Numbered from the stretch's first letter, positions 9,354-18,591 are shown. The stretch is 64,000 nucleotides of DNA from Tepidanaerobacteraceae bacterium (GCA_024655905.1 JANLFP010000013.1:1-64000), one strand, 5' to 3'. Made by a program: numbers and translations. Notes: generated from the sequence alone by a model not told the origin.

Positions 9354-9548
9354 ATGGGGAAAAATATAAACAAACAAAAACAAAAAAAACCGGACCCCAG
9401 AGAAATACTAAAATTTGAAGCAGCCGAAGAATTAGGGCTAGCCGACAAAGCAAAAAGTGTCGGTTGGGACATGCTAACAGCAAGGGAAACCGGAAAAATC
9501 GGAGCCATAGTAAAAAAGAAACTGAAAAACTGCAGAAGTAATTCTTAG
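9354..9548 (+). CDS. Alpha/beta-type small acid-soluble spore protein
   Basis: 64 aa, basic. These proteins coat and protect DNA in the dormant spore and are cut by the GPR protease at germination. Seen: a cleavage-site-like FEAAEELGL at about 21-29, then GWDMLTARETGKIGAIVKKKLK, which matches the conserved C-terminal helix of the family (usual pattern GWG-LTA-E-G-IGG-MVK). The N-terminus is lysine/glutamine-rich. It starts at ATG after GAGGTGA. It is a single gene between the divergent ABC operon and the DedA gene and is direct evidence that the organism sporulates. Confidence 0.88.
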   Translation: MGKNINKQKQKKPDPREILKFEAAEELGLADKAKSVGWDMLTARETGKIGAIVKKKLKNCRSNS

Positions 9549-9714
9549 ATTCACTCATTAATTATACCACAGAAGAATATCTTTTCAAATTTCATTCACG
9601 CAATATCTGATAATCCGGTTATTATAGAATTTATTATAACTTTTTGCGTCAAGAGAATCGTGATAAATCTGTAAAATTTATTTAAAAATATTGTGAAGTC
9701 CACTCCAAAGCCAT

Positions 9715-9760
9715 GCCGGCGGTATCTAAAAATGATATTACCGGCAAATTTAATTTATAA
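9715..9760 (+). terminator. Probable terminator in the SASP-DedA gap
   Basis: GCCGG(C)GGTATC (9715-9726) pairs with GATATT(A)CCGGC (9734-9745), with one mismatch and two G-T pairs, followed by AAATTTAATTTATAAT. The rest of the roughly 300-base gap from 9549 to 9854 is AT-rich and holds nothing else I can support. Confidence 0.5.
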
Positions 9761-9854
9761 TGCAAATAAATTCTGCATATTAGCTTAAAGAATTTTATAT
9801 TATAGATGATTTAAAAAAAAGCTTTTGCAGTGTATAATTTTCTTGGTGGTATTT

Positions 9855-10466
9855 ATGACCCATTTATGGAAATATTCTCATGATATTATAACAAAGTATG
9901 GATATTTCGGTCTTTATGCGAGCCTTTTAGCTGAAGGCACCGGTTTGCCGTTACCGGTGGAGTTTTTATTTATGGTCGTAGTATATTTTATAAAAACAGA
10001 TAAAATGTCACTGTGGCAGGTGATAATAGTATCCGCTGCCGGAAATCTTTCCGGCAACATTCTCGCTTACGTTATTGGATACATTGGAGGTCCCACGGTG
10101 ATAAACAGATTGAATCGTTACCTTCGCATAGATGATAGAGAAATCGCTATGATGAAAGAATGGTTCGGCAAATACGGCGGTTTAACCAATATGATAAGCC
10201 GCTGGATTGGCATTACGCGTACTCCTGCCATTTGGACCGCTGGTATTTTCAGAATAAATTTTTTATCATATTCTTTATTTTCCCTTCTGGGTGATTTTAT
10301 ATGGGTGCTTTTTTGGATTATGACATATCTTGAATTATATTCACAATTTCATAAATACATTTACTCGGCCTGGGAATACAAATTGATTGCTTTTATAATA
10401 GCAGCAGCCTTTATTGTTGCAGCATGGAAGATATTTTTCAAATTAATAAGAAGGGGCGAGACGTAA
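9855..10466 (+). CDS. DedA/SNARE-associated family membrane protein
   Basis: 203 aa. Seen: the DedA signature EGTGLPLPVEFLFMVV near residue 25; a glycine-rich re-entrant region (SAAGNLSGNILAYVIGYIGG); the conserved arginines near SRWIGITRTPAIWTAGIFRINFLSY; and a C-terminal helix pair. DedA proteins are inner-membrane proteins linked to lipid-carrier (undecaprenyl phosphate/phospholipid) flipping and proton-motive-force homeostasis. ATG 9855 is chosen, with GGTGG just upstream; an earlier in-frame TTG at 9825 lacks a ribosome site. The next gene starts on the base after its stop, so the two are likely coupled. Confidence 0.85.
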   Translation: MTHLWKYSHDIITKYGYFGLYASLLAEGTGLPLPVEFLFMVVVYFIKTDKMSLWQVIIVSAAGNLSGNILAYVIGYIGGPTVINRLNRYLRIDDREIAMMKEWFGKYGGLTNMISRWIGITRTPAIWTAGIFRINFLSYSLFSLLGDFIWVLFWIMTYLELYSQFHKYIYSAWEYKLIAFIIAAAFIVAAWKIFFKLIRRGET

Positions 10467-11486
10467 TTGACAAAACAAGATTTTTTCATTAAATCCACAT
10501 GGGAAGAATTAGAAAAACATGACGAGATTACACCATTTTCTACATATGCATGGGCTTCCAACTGGGTTAAAATTTGGGGCAAAAAAGTTTATACACCGCT
10601 AGTAAGAAATTCCGAATCGATTATAGGTCTTGCTCCCTTCATACAAACAATGGGGAAACTGAGGTTTATAGGCTATAACAACAGCGACTATCTGGGCTTC
10701 TTGTATAAGCCCGGCTTGGAAAAGGAATTTTTAGAAGGATTGGCCGACGAACTTTTGGAAAAAAGAATCATGTTGCTAGATCTTGAACATTTGCCTGAAA
10801 AATATTTAGGGATCAAAATTAAGGGATATGAAAAAACCTGCATAAAGCAGGATGTATGTCCGTATATCATGCTGCCCAACAATTGGGATGCGTATATGTC
10901 GGGTTTAAATAAGCGATTCAGAAAAAACATTGAATACTGCCAGAGGCGGGTAAATAGAGATTATAATGTAAAATATGAACTGGTGAGCAAAGAGCAGGAT
11001 GTAAAACCAACTCTGCTGAGAATGATAAAAATGCATCAACAAAGATGGCGGGATAGAATGTTGCCAGGAGCCTTTTACAGTAAAAGAATTATTGAATTTC
11101 ACCTGAATCTATCAGAAGACTTGTTTATAAAAAAATATTTGGATCTGCACAGATTGATAATCAATGATGAAATTGCTGCGGTTTTATACGGTTTCCATAA
11201 AGGTAAAAGCACTTACTATTATTTGAGCGGTTTTGATAATAGATATAAAAGCTTGAGCATAGGGATTTTGCTAACTTTGCTGGCAATAAAAACTTCCATA
11301 GAGAGAAATGATGTTATATTTGATTTTTTAAGGGGAAACGAATCATACAAGCATAATTTTTGCAATGCAAAAAAATATAATTACAGGCTGGTATTTCACA
11401 GGGGGTTTTTTGGGGGTATAAGGTCGAAGATAATCCAAGGGGAGAACAGCCTGACCGGCGCGGTGAAAGCTCATTTCGAAAATTAA
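10467..11486 (+). CDS. FemAB/BioF2-like GNAT acyltransferase
   Basis: 339 aa. The central and C-terminal parts look like the 'acetyltransferase_6/BioF2-like' GNAT domain: WDAYMSGLNKRFRKNIEYCQRR at about 130-150, then LHRLIINDEIAAVLYGFHKGKSTYYYLSGFD at about 225-258 and IFDFLRGNESYKHNF at about 280. In other species such proteins sit in exopolysaccharide or cell-wall clusters and acylate or aminoacylate sugars, but the substrate here is unknown. It starts at TTG 10467 directly after the DedA stop, with AAGGGGCGAG upstream. Pairing with a lipid-carrier-type DedA protein fits an envelope role; that is inference. Confidence 0.75.
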   Translation: MTKQDFFIKSTWEELEKHDEITPFSTYAWASNWVKIWGKKVYTPLVRNSESIIGLAPFIQTMGKLRFIGYNNSDYLGFLYKPGLEKEFLEGLADELLEKRIMLLDLEHLPEKYLGIKIKGYEKTCIKQDVCPYIMLPNNWDAYMSGLNKRFRKNIEYCQRRVNRDYNVKYELVSKEQDVKPTLLRMIKMHQQRWRDRMLPGAFYSKRIIEFHLNLSEDLFIKKYLDLHRLIINDEIAAVLYGFHKGKSTYYYLSGFDNRYKSLSIGILLTLLAIKTSIERNDVIFDFLRGNESYKHNFCNAKKYNYRLVFHRGFFGGIRSKIIQGENSLTGAVKAHFEN

Positions 11487-11537
11487 AAAGGGATTGTTGA
11501 AATTAAATTTAGATGTATTTGTTATATTTTTATAAAC

Positions 11538-11566
11538 TTGTATAAGAAGTAAATTTGGTATATAAT
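11538..11566 (+). promoter_or_regulatory. Sigma-A promoter of the cobalamin operon
   Basis: TTGTAT (11538-11543), 17 bases, TATAAT (11561-11566), directly upstream of the B12 riboswitch. Confidence 0.65.
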
Positions 11567-11574
11567 TTAAGAAA

Positions 11575-11745
11575 AAATCACATGCAACAGGTGCCGGAAG
11601 GTTAAAAGGGAATCGGGTGAAAATCCTGAGCGGTCCCGCCACTGTAACCGGTGATAAACTGCTATGCCACCGGGAAAACCGGGAAGGTGCAGCGAAGATG
11701 ATCCGGCAGCCAGGAAACCTGCCTGTTGATGAAGGTACCAGCCTT
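11575..11745 (+). ncRNA. Cobalamin (AdoCbl) riboswitch
   Basis: The conserved blocks appear in order: AGGTGCC, GGAA-GGGTG-AAA-TCC, GCGGTCCCGCCACTGTAA (11629-11646), a GCCAC helix and the B12 box CAGCCAGGAAACCTGCC (11708-11724). Vitamin B12 forms of this RNA switch off downstream genes when coenzyme is abundant. A terminator 35 nt downstream gives the off switch. The genes controlled are B12 uptake and nucleotide-loop assembly, as expected. Confidence 0.95.
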
Positions 11746-11778
11746 CGGAAGAAAGGGGAGTACTTTTTGGGGAAAACA

Positions 11779-11816
11779 AAAACCCGGTCTTTCCGCAAGA
11801 GCAGCCGGGTTTTTAA
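11779..11816 (+). terminator. Riboswitch-controlled terminator
   Basis: AAACCCGGTC (from 11779) and GCAGCCGGGTTTTT (11801-11814) form the stem with a T-run. It lies between the B12 riboswitch and the first gene of the cobalamin operon. Confidence 0.85.
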
Positions 11817-11884
11817 TTGTCTGATACAGAATTACAAGTTTATTAAAATATTTGAGGGAGGCATGGGCAGGTCGCCGCACAATT

Positions 11885-12871
11885 ATGAAAAGAACAATTA
11901 TTGAGCATTTATCGCTGTTATTAATATTATTCATAATAATTGGCATTTTTACCGGATGCAACTCATCAAAGGTTAATAAGGGCAAAACTTCGGAAAATCC
12001 TGCTGCACCCCGGGATAATGTTCTGCATCAAGAAAGCGCAGCATTTCCTTTAAAAGTAAAAGACCAGATGAACCGCCAAGTAATAATGGGAAAAGAACCG
12101 CAAAGGATAGTTTCCCTTGCACCAAGCAATACGGAAATTCTTTTTGCTCTGGGATTGGGAGAAAAAGTCGTGGGAGTGACAAATTACTGCGATTATCCAG
12201 AGGAAGCAAAGAGTAAAGAAAAGATTGGCGGATTTTCCGATCCAAATCTTGAAAAGATAGTTTCTTTGAAACCGGACCTAGTGGTGGCTACAGATATGCA
12301 TCAAGATATAGTGGAACAGATGGAGAAATTAAACATTCCTGCAGTGGTGCTTGTCCCTAAGAATATCCCCGATATGCTTAACAGCATAAAAATATTGGGA
12401 ATGATATCGGGAAAAGAGTCTGAATCCCTCAGATTGATAAAAGCTCTTGAGAATAGGATAAAAGCTGTGGAGGATAAGGTAGTGGATATACCTAAGGAAA
12501 AGCTACCAAAAGTCTATTATGAAGTCTGGCCAGAGCCTTTTACGACTGCTGGTCCTGGCACATTTGTCAATGACATAATTCAAAGCGCAGGAGGCCAGAA
12601 TATAGCCGGCGATGCCGAAAAAGCCTACCCGCAGTACAGTCAGGAAATGATAATATCCAAAAACCCGGATATAATTATTTTTTCGCACCATGGTTCCAGC
12701 AAACAAACCGTTGAAGATATTTTAAAACGGCCGGGATGGGAGAACATCAGTGCAGTAAAGGACAAAAAAGTATTCTATGTGGATGAAAATATAATGCAGC
12801 GGGCGACGCCCAGGCTTATCGATGGGCTTGAACAGATTGCCAAGATTATCCATCCGGAATTATTTGAATAA
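11885..12871 (+). CDS. btuF: Corrinoid ABC transporter substrate-binding lipoprotein (BtuF-like)
   Basis: 328 aa. Seen: a signal peptide with a lipobox (IFTGC, Cys at about residue 25), a Ser/Lys-rich linker, then a periplasmic-binding-protein fold of the BtuF/FhuD class (RIVSLAPSNTEILFALGLGEKVVGVTNYCDYP at about 80-110; KPDLVVATD; ending in RLIDGLEQIAKIIHPE). ATG 11885 is chosen because it starts exactly at the signal peptide. Being first behind the B12 riboswitch makes a corrinoid the likely ligand, although the fold alone could also bind siderophores. Confidence 0.87.
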   Translation: MKRTIIEHLSLLLILFIIIGIFTGCNSSKVNKGKTSENPAAPRDNVLHQESAAFPLKVKDQMNRQVIMGKEPQRIVSLAPSNTEILFALGLGEKVVGVTNYCDYPEEAKSKEKIGGFSDPNLEKIVSLKPDLVVATDMHQDIVEQMEKLNIPAVVLVPKNIPDMLNSIKILGMISGKESESLRLIKALENRIKAVEDKVVDIPKEKLPKVYYEVWPEPFTTAGPGTFVNDIIQSAGGQNIAGDAEKAYPQYSQEMIISKNPDIIIFSHHGSSKQTVEDILKRPGWENISAVKDKKVFYVDENIMQRATPRLIDGLEQIAKIIHPELFE

Positions 12872-12899
12872 ATCATGTTTTAAACGACGGAGGAACGAA

Positions 12900-13955
12900 G
12901 TGGCAAGAAATATTCAGAAGGAAACGTATATCCGAAAATATGTGGTGCTCATCGCAGCCATCATCTTAGGCGGCATTCTGGCCCTGGGAATAGGTGCGGT
13001 GAACATTGGCCCCGGCATTATTTTGAAAATCGTCATTCACAAGGTACCATTCATCGGCAAAAATATAACCGCTGACTGGTCTTATTCTCAGGAAGCAATT
13101 TTACTCCAGTTGAGACTTCCAAGGATAGTGTTGTCTTTTTTGGTTGGGGCTGAACTTTCGGCCGCCGGTGTAATATATCAGGGCATATTCAGAAATCCTA
13201 TGGCAGACCCATATGTGATCGGTGCTTCTTCTGGTGCCTCTCTTGGCGCAACTCTGGCAATACTGCTTTTTTCGGGCTTGAAAATTTCAGGAGTGGGTTC
13301 GGTGCCGCTTTTTGCTTTTCTGGGAGCGGTCGCTACTATCGTCGTAGTTTATGTGATATCAAGCGTGGGAGGCCGTACATACCCATTTGCATTGCTTCTG
13401 GCGGGAATTGCAATTAGCAGCTTTATATCCGCGCTGGTATCTTTTTTTATGTATTTCAGCGACAATAAGTTGCATCAGATATATTTCTGGCTACTGGGGA
13501 GTTTTTCTTCACAGGGGTGGGGGGATGTAATGCTCAATCTGCCCTACGGGGTTGCAGGATATATTATAGGACTCTTGAACTTGAGGGCGCTGAATTTAAT
13601 GCAATTGGGCGAGGAAACGGCGTTTTTTACCGGAGTTGATGTAGAACTCACGAAGAAAGTGAGTCTCGCGGCTTCATGCCTTCTTACAGCGTCGGCGGTG
13701 TCGGTCAGCGGCATAATTGGCTTCGTGGGGCTCATAATCCCGCATATATCGAGACTTATAATAGGCCCCGACCATCGAAAGCTTTTTAGTTTTTCAGCCC
13801 TCGTAGGAGGACTTTATTTGATGATGACCGACACTTTATCGCGAATTATTTTAAGCCCTACTGAACTTCCTGTGGGCATCCTCACAGCGCTGTTTGGCGG
13901 TCCGTTTTTTATATACCTTCTTTTTATGAAAAAAAATAAGAATTACAGGATGTGA
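12900..13955 (+). CDS. btuC: Corrinoid ABC transporter permease (BtuC/FecCD family)
   Basis: 351 aa with about ten transmembrane segments of the FecCD fold. Seen: LRLPRIVLSFLVGAELSAAGVIYQGIFRNPMADPYVIGASSGASLGATLAI at about 70-120, and the coupling region GIIGFVGLIIPHISRLIIGPDHRKL at about 265-290. It starts at GTG 12900 with GGAGG 6 bases upstream. The partner ATPase (BtuD) would normally follow, but cobU starts 10 bases after the stop and no ABC ATPase gene is present anywhere in this operon. Confidence 0.9.
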   Translation: MARNIQKETYIRKYVVLIAAIILGGILALGIGAVNIGPGIILKIVIHKVPFIGKNITADWSYSQEAILLQLRLPRIVLSFLVGAELSAAGVIYQGIFRNPMADPYVIGASSGASLGATLAILLFSGLKISGVGSVPLFAFLGAVATIVVVYVISSVGGRTYPFALLLAGIAISSFISALVSFFMYFSDNKLHQIYFWLLGSFSSQGWGDVMLNLPYGVAGYIIGLLNLRALNLMQLGEETAFFTGVDVELTKKVSLAASCLLTASAVSVSGIIGFVGLIIPHISRLIIGPDHRKLFSFSALVGGLYLMMTDTLSRIILSPTELPVGILTALFGGPFFIYLLFMKKNKNYRM

Positions 13956-13965
13956 AGAAGATATT

Positions 13966-14523
13966 ATGAGTATGACGTTTATTACCGGAGGAGCCCGGAG
14001 CGGTAAGAGCAGTTTTGCAGAAAAACTGGCAAGAGAATCTGGGGGAAAGGTTATTTACATAGCTACAGCTCAGGCTCTGGATAGCGAAATGGTTCAGCGG
14101 ATAGCCATTCATAGGCAGAGAAGACCCATTGAGTGGGAAACCGTTGAAGAACCCATGCATTTATCAAGAGTTTTAAAGAATATCGGTGAAAACGGCAAAT
14201 GGTCTGATTTTGGCACAGTCCTTATCGATTGCCTGGCTCTTCTGGTTTCAAACTGGCTTCCGCTGGAAAGAGCCGAGGATGCCGCCGAATGGGAAGATTT
14301 AAGAAAATCATTGCTGAATGAAATAAATTCTACTATACGGGAAGCCGGAAGATTAAAAAAACATGTTTTGGTTGTTTCCAATGAAGTGGGCATGGGCATT
14401 GTTCCCGAATACCCTCTGGGCAGGCTTTATAGGGATTTATTGGGAGAATCGAATCAGTTGATGGCATCTTCTGCCAACAATGTTTATTTCATGGTATCCG
14501 GCATACCATTGAAGATAAAATAA
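13966..14523 (+). CDS. cobU: Adenosylcobinamide kinase/adenosylcobinamide-phosphate guanylyltransferase
   Basis: 185 aa. The enzyme phosphorylates adenosylcobinamide and then transfers GMP to give adenosylcobinamide-GDP. Seen: the P-loop GGARSGKS at residues 8-15; the IATAQALDSEM and IHRQRRP segments around the guanylylated histidine at about 45; and EVGMGIVPEYPLGRLYRDLLG near the C-terminus. Normal length. It lies in the B12 operon, 10 bases after btuC. Confidence 0.94.
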   Translation: MSMTFITGGARSGKSSFAEKLARESGGKVIYIATAQALDSEMVQRIAIHRQRRPIEWETVEEPMHLSRVLKNIGENGKWSDFGTVLIDCLALLVSNWLPLERAEDAAEWEDLRKSLLNEINSTIREAGRLKKHVLVVSNEVGMGIVPEYPLGRLYRDLLGESNQLMASSANNVYFMVSGIPLKIK

Positions 14524-14542
14524 TAATTGGGAGGGACCGTAT

Positions 14543-15535
14543 TTGCTTGGGAAAGCCCGCTGTCCCGCCAGCTGCGGGGAAATAGTTCAGGGTTCAATTG
14601 ATGGCAGGGACTTTTTGGTAACCTGTCCAATTTCTCTATATACTGAGATTACGGTTGAATTGATTTTAAAAAAAGATTCGGAAGAATCTTTTGGCGGATC
14701 AAATATATATAATCCAAAATCATATCTTGCCGCTCAAAAGACCCTTAAATTATTAGGAGCGAATGAATATAAACCGATCATAACCATAAATTCCCAAATT
14801 CCCATAGGCATAGGTCTATCATCCAGCACTGCCGATATTACCGCCGCATGTATTGCCGCGGCATCAGCCCTCGGGGAAAATATATCTCCTGATTACATAG
14901 CCGATATTGCCATTTCCATAGAGCCCAGCGACGGCATAATGTATAAAGGGGCGGTGGTTTTTGATCATATAAAGGGAGAGTGGAGGGAAAGCCTTGGAGA
15001 CCTTCCGGAAATGGATGTATATATCATCGATACAGGAGAAACTGTGGATACATTGGAGTTCAACGGTCGCACGGATTTAAAAAGTTTGAATTCTAAGAAG
15101 GAGCAAGCGGTCAGACAGGCCCTGGAAATAGCGCGCGCCGCAATAAAAGATGGTGATGCGAGACTGCTGGGCATGGCAATGATAAACAGCGCCCTTGCCC
15201 ATCAGCATATAATTTGCAAGCCACATTTGATGGAAACGATTGAAGTCGCTACAAGATTCAATGCTGCAGGGGTAAATATAGCGCATAGCGGTTCGGCTGT
15301 AAGTTTGTTTTTTGAAAAAAATTGCAGTATAGACGCCAATTTGTGGGTAGAGATGGATGGAATAATGAAGAAACATGGGAAAAAATTCAGGATCATCAAA
15401 GCGGGCATTGATAATGCCGGTCCGAGGCAAATTTATTTTGCCGAAGATGGATTGAATTGCAGCACGCATGACAACCAAAGTTTGAAGCAAGAGGAGAATC
15501 AATACTATGGCACTTCATGGAGGAAATGTGTATAA
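14543..15535 (+). CDS. pduX: GHMP-family kinase, probable L-threonine kinase for cobalamin synthesis (PduX-like)
   Basis: 330 aa. PduX-type enzymes make L-threonine phosphate, the precursor of the aminopropanol linker. Seen: CPASCGEIVQGSIDGRDFLVTCPI at the N-terminus, the GHMP ATP-loop PIGIGLSSSTADITAA at about 88-103, and AHSGSAVSLFF at about 250. It starts at TTG 14543 with GGGAGGGA upstream. The 3' end overlaps the next gene, cobD, by 29 bases; cobD uses the product directly, so coupling makes sense. The extra C-terminal tail of about 30 residues is low in similarity to anything I recognise. Confidence 0.85.
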   Translation: MLGKARCPASCGEIVQGSIDGRDFLVTCPISLYTEITVELILKKDSEESFGGSNIYNPKSYLAAQKTLKLLGANEYKPIITINSQIPIGIGLSSSTADITAACIAAASALGENISPDYIADIAISIEPSDGIMYKGAVVFDHIKGEWRESLGDLPEMDVYIIDTGETVDTLEFNGRTDLKSLNSKKEQAVRQALEIARAAIKDGDARLLGMAMINSALAHQHIICKPHLMETIEVATRFNAAGVNIAHSGSAVSLFFEKNCSIDANLWVEMDGIMKKHGKKFRIIKAGIDNAGPRQIYFAEDGLNCSTHDNQSLKQEENQYYGTSWRKCV

Positions 15536-16580
15536 AGCCGGGAAAGAGCTGAATATGCCGCATGACAAACTCGTGGATTTTTCCGCCAATATAAATCCGC
15601 TTGGATTCCCTGATGTCGTAAGAAAAATCATAATCAGCAGAATTGACGATATAATCCATTATCCTGATCCTGACCAGGCGGAGCTTAAAAAAAACGCAGC
15701 AGAATATTATGGTGTAAACCCTGAAAATATCCTTCCTGGAAACGGCTCGGTGGAACTCATAAATATAATTATGGAAGCGTTGAAACCCTCAAAGGTTTTA
15801 ATATTTTCCCCCACTTTTTCCGAATACGCTCGTTCCTGCCGGAGCAGGGGAATAAAAGTAGAACTTGTCGATATGACAAAAAATGATTGTGGATGGGACA
15901 TTGAGCTTGTTAGGAAAATGGAAAATGTTATATGTAAAAATTCAATGATTATAATATGCAATCCTAACAATCCCACCGGTAAACTCGCCTCAAAAGAAGA
16001 AATAACTTGTTTGCTCGAGATATTGCAGTATAGAAAATCATTTCTTTTGTTGGATGAGGCTTTTATGGACTTTGTGATAAACAGTCAGACTTTGATTAAA
16101 GATGTCGAGAAACATAAAAATTTGATTATTCTCAGATCTCTTACCAAAGTTTTTGCTTTACCGGGCCTTAGAATAGGTTTTGCCGCCGGCAACAGAGAAC
16201 TCATACAGAAGCTGGAAGAGTTGAAAGATCCCTGGAACATCAATACTTTTGCGGGTTTAGCGGGTTGTGAAGTTTTGAAAGAAAAAAGTTATATTGATAT
16301 GACCAGAAAATTTATTTCCCAGGAAAAGGAATACCTCTGGAACAAACTGAGCGACATAAATGGACTTTTGCCATTTTACCCGGAGGCGAATTTTGTCTTT
16401 GTAAAAATTGCACGCGGTGTAAAATCAGGCGCTCTTGCAGACAAACTTAAAACATACGGAATTTTAATTAGACAGTGCGGCGATTTTGATTTTCTCGACG
16501 ACACATATTTTCGGGTGGCTGTCAGAAAGAGGGAGGAAAACGAAATGCTGATAAATGCACTAACTTCAATTTACAATTAA
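15507..16580 (+). CDS. cobD: L-threonine-O-3-phosphate decarboxylase
   Basis: 357 aa PLP enzyme of aminotransferase fold I. It decarboxylates threonine phosphate to (R)-1-amino-2-propanol phosphate, the linker of B12. Seen: LHGGNVYKAG and DFSANINPLGFP near the N-terminus (hallmark of CobD), NPNNPTGKLA at about 155, DEAFMDFV at about 188, and the PLP lysine in SLTKVFALPGLRIGF at about 213. It starts at ATG 15507 with GAGGAG upstream. Position between pduX and cbiB supports CobD rather than HisC. Confidence 0.93.
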   Translation: MALHGGNVYKAGKELNMPHDKLVDFSANINPLGFPDVVRKIIISRIDDIIHYPDPDQAELKKNAAEYYGVNPENILPGNGSVELINIIMEALKPSKVLIFSPTFSEYARSCRSRGIKVELVDMTKNDCGWDIELVRKMENVICKNSMIIICNPNNPTGKLASKEEITCLLEILQYRKSFLLLDEAFMDFVINSQTLIKDVEKHKNLIILRSLTKVFALPGLRIGFAAGNRELIQKLEELKDPWNINTFAGLAGCEVLKEKSYIDMTRKFISQEKEYLWNKLSDINGLLPFYPEANFVFVKIARGVKSGALADKLKTYGILIRQCGDFDFLDDTYFRVAVRKREENEMLINALTSIYN

Positions 16581-16733
16581 AGCTTGATTCTTGTGTGGAA
16601 GCACCTCTTTAAAAATATGTTGTTTGTATTAACTGCATATTAGCGCAAAATGTATGCGATTTTATTTAAAAACGAACTTTTTACAGTAGAATCGAGCTTT
16701 TTAAATAAATTTTTTTAGAAAGGTAAGAAATTC

Positions 16734-17678
16734 ATGAGTAAACTCATACTTGCGGCATTTTTGCTGGACTTGATTCTTGGAGACCCAAAGAGGACCACTC
16801 ATCCCGTTGTGCTTATGGGCAAATTAATTTCATCATTGGAAAGCCTTATCAGAAGAATGTGTAGGACTTCTTCGGAACTAATGTTGGGCGGGATGTTGCT
16901 TTGGCTTATCATCGTAGGGACATCTTACTTTTTTACGTTTGGTGTGATAAAATCAGCATATGGAATAAATATCCGAGTCGGGCAGGCGGTGTCGGTTTGG
17001 CTGTTGTATACGACACTAGCAGTTAGAAATCTGTCCGATGAAGCCATGGGTATATTTTATGAATTAAAAAAAGGCAATATTGAAAAGGCTAGGCTGCGCC
17101 TTTCGGGCATTGTAGGGCGTGATACATGGGAACTGCCGCCGGATGAGGTCTGTCGGGCAACAGTGGAAACAGTAGCGGAAAACACCGTGGACGGCATTGT
17201 TTCCCCTCTTATGTATGCTTTTCTGGGAGGACCGTCACTTGCCATGGCGTTCAAGGCCGCCAGCACCCTGGATTCCATGGTGGGATACAGAAGCGAAAAA
17301 TATCTGCATATTGGATGGTTTTCAGCAAAAATGGACGATATTCTAAACTATGTGCCGGCGAGGTTAGGAGGGGTCTTTATGTTAATAGCTGCTAAAGTTT
17401 TAGGTCTTGATGCAAGACAAGGGTTTATGACAGCGCTGCGGGATGCAAAAAAACATGAAAGCCCCAACGGCGGGATTCCCGAATCTATAATGGCAGGAGC
17501 AATGGGTGTGCGACTGGGCGGCATGAACTATTATTCCGGCCAGCCCAATTTCAGGGCATACATGGGCGATAAGTCGAGGGATATGATTGCCGATGATATA
17601 AAGACTGCCGTGGCTTTGAGCATAGTATCCTCCATTATTGCATTGATAGCCGGAGAATTATTGATGTTGTTCTTGTGA
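16734..17678 (+). CDS. cbiB: Adenosylcobinamide-phosphate synthase
   Basis: 314 aa membrane enzyme that attaches aminopropanol (phosphate) to adenosylcobyric acid. Seen: DLILGDPKRTTHPVVLMG at about 12-29, VETVAENTVDGIVSPLMYAFLGGPSLAMAFKAASTLDSMVGY at about 145-185, and KHESPNGGIPESIMAGAMGVRLGG at about 242. It starts at ATG after GAAAGG. It is preceded by a 153-base gap whose ends, AAAGCTTGATTC (16579-16590) and GAATCGAGCTTT (16690-16701), are near-perfect inverted repeats. Confidence 0.94.
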   Translation: MSKLILAAFLLDLILGDPKRTTHPVVLMGKLISSLESLIRRMCRTSSELMLGGMLLWLIIVGTSYFFTFGVIKSAYGINIRVGQAVSVWLLYTTLAVRNLSDEAMGIFYELKKGNIEKARLRLSGIVGRDTWELPPDEVCRATVETVAENTVDGIVSPLMYAFLGGPSLAMAFKAASTLDSMVGYRSEKYLHIGWFSAKMDDILNYVPARLGGVFMLIAAKVLGLDARQGFMTALRDAKKHESPNGGIPESIMAGAMGVRLGGMNYYSGQPNFRAYMGDKSRDMIADDIKTAVALSIVSSIIALIAGELLMLFL

Positions 17679-17844
17679 TTTGAGTTTAGAAAAACCAGTC
17701 AAGCGAAATTAGATTCTGCGGATTTTGCTCGTTAGAATGCTTCATGTGAAGCTTGCGTCGCGGTTAATATAATACCATAATAATATTATGTAAACAAATT
17801 TATTCATCCGCGGTCATAAAGAAAAGTTGAAGGAGAAAAACTTT

Positions 17845-18579
17845 ATGGGATTTTATGCAGCTCTTTTATTTTTGACCAGGATACCTTTTCCCCAGGTGAT
17901 GCTAGATGAAAAAAAGATTGCTTCATCGGTTCCGTTTTTCCCTCTGGCGGGAAGCGTGATAGGAGGAATATCAAGTATCATATATTTCCTTGGCAGAAAA
18001 TATCTTCCATTGCAGGTCTTATCGGTTATAATAATTGCCGGCTGGGCAATGGTTACCGGCGGAATGCATATCGATGGCTTTGCAGATACCTTGGACGGGA
18101 TTTTCTGCGGAGGCAGCAGGGATAAAAAGCTGTCGGTCATGAAGGATAGCCGAATAGGAGCCTATGGCGCCATGGGAGTTGTACTGCTGTTATTATTTAA
18201 ATTTTCGCTAATAACCGCCCTCTCTCAGCAATTTATAATACCGGCTCTAATTCTCGCTCCTGCTTTAAGCCGATGGTCGGTTACTTATGCAATTGTGTTA
18301 TTGCCTTATGGCCGGGAAAGCGGGCTTGGAAAAGCCTTCAGCATGTATAAAAGCCCATGGCAATTTGTTTTTTCCAGCATTTTAGCCATCGGCATTGCAG
18401 CTGTACTTGCAAATTCTCGGGGAATTATTCTTTTGCTGATATTGTTTTTGGCAAGCTTTTTCATTAGCAAATATATAATAAGCCAAATTGGCGGTCATAC
18501 AGGAGATACGTATGGGGCACTGAATGAAATTTGCGAAGTAATAGTGTTATTATTCTTTGTCATACTATCAAATAAATAA
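17845..18579 (+). CDS. cobS: Adenosylcobinamide-GDP ribazoletransferase (cobalamin synthase)
   Basis: 244 aa membrane protein that joins adenosylcobinamide-GDP and alpha-ribazole (phosphate). Seen: FLTRIPFP near the N-terminus, the metal-binding MHIDGFADTLDGIFCGGSRDKKLSVMKDSRIGAYGAMG at about 75-115, and GGHTGDTYGALNEICE near the C-terminus. ATG 17845 is chosen because AAGGAG lies 9 bases upstream; a TTG at 17827 lies before that site. The 166-base gap upstream holds a GCTTCA-TG-TGAAGC palindrome at 17739-17752 but no gene. Confidence 0.94.
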   Translation: MGFYAALLFLTRIPFPQVMLDEKKIASSVPFFPLAGSVIGGISSIIYFLGRKYLPLQVLSVIIIAGWAMVTGGMHIDGFADTLDGIFCGGSRDKKLSVMKDSRIGAYGAMGVVLLLLFKFSLITALSQQFIIPALILAPALSRWSVTYAIVLLPYGRESGLGKAFSMYKSPWQFVFSSILAIGIAAVLANSRGIILLLILFLASFFISKYIISQIGGHTGDTYGALNEICEVIVLLFFVILSNK

Positions 18580-18591
18580 AGGGTGATTTTT

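Noticed and set aside
9772-16645. CTGCATATTAGC shared between the SASP-DedA gap and the cobD-cbiB gap
   Set aside because: A 12-base match in AT-rich intergenic DNA is expected by chance and the flanks do not align.
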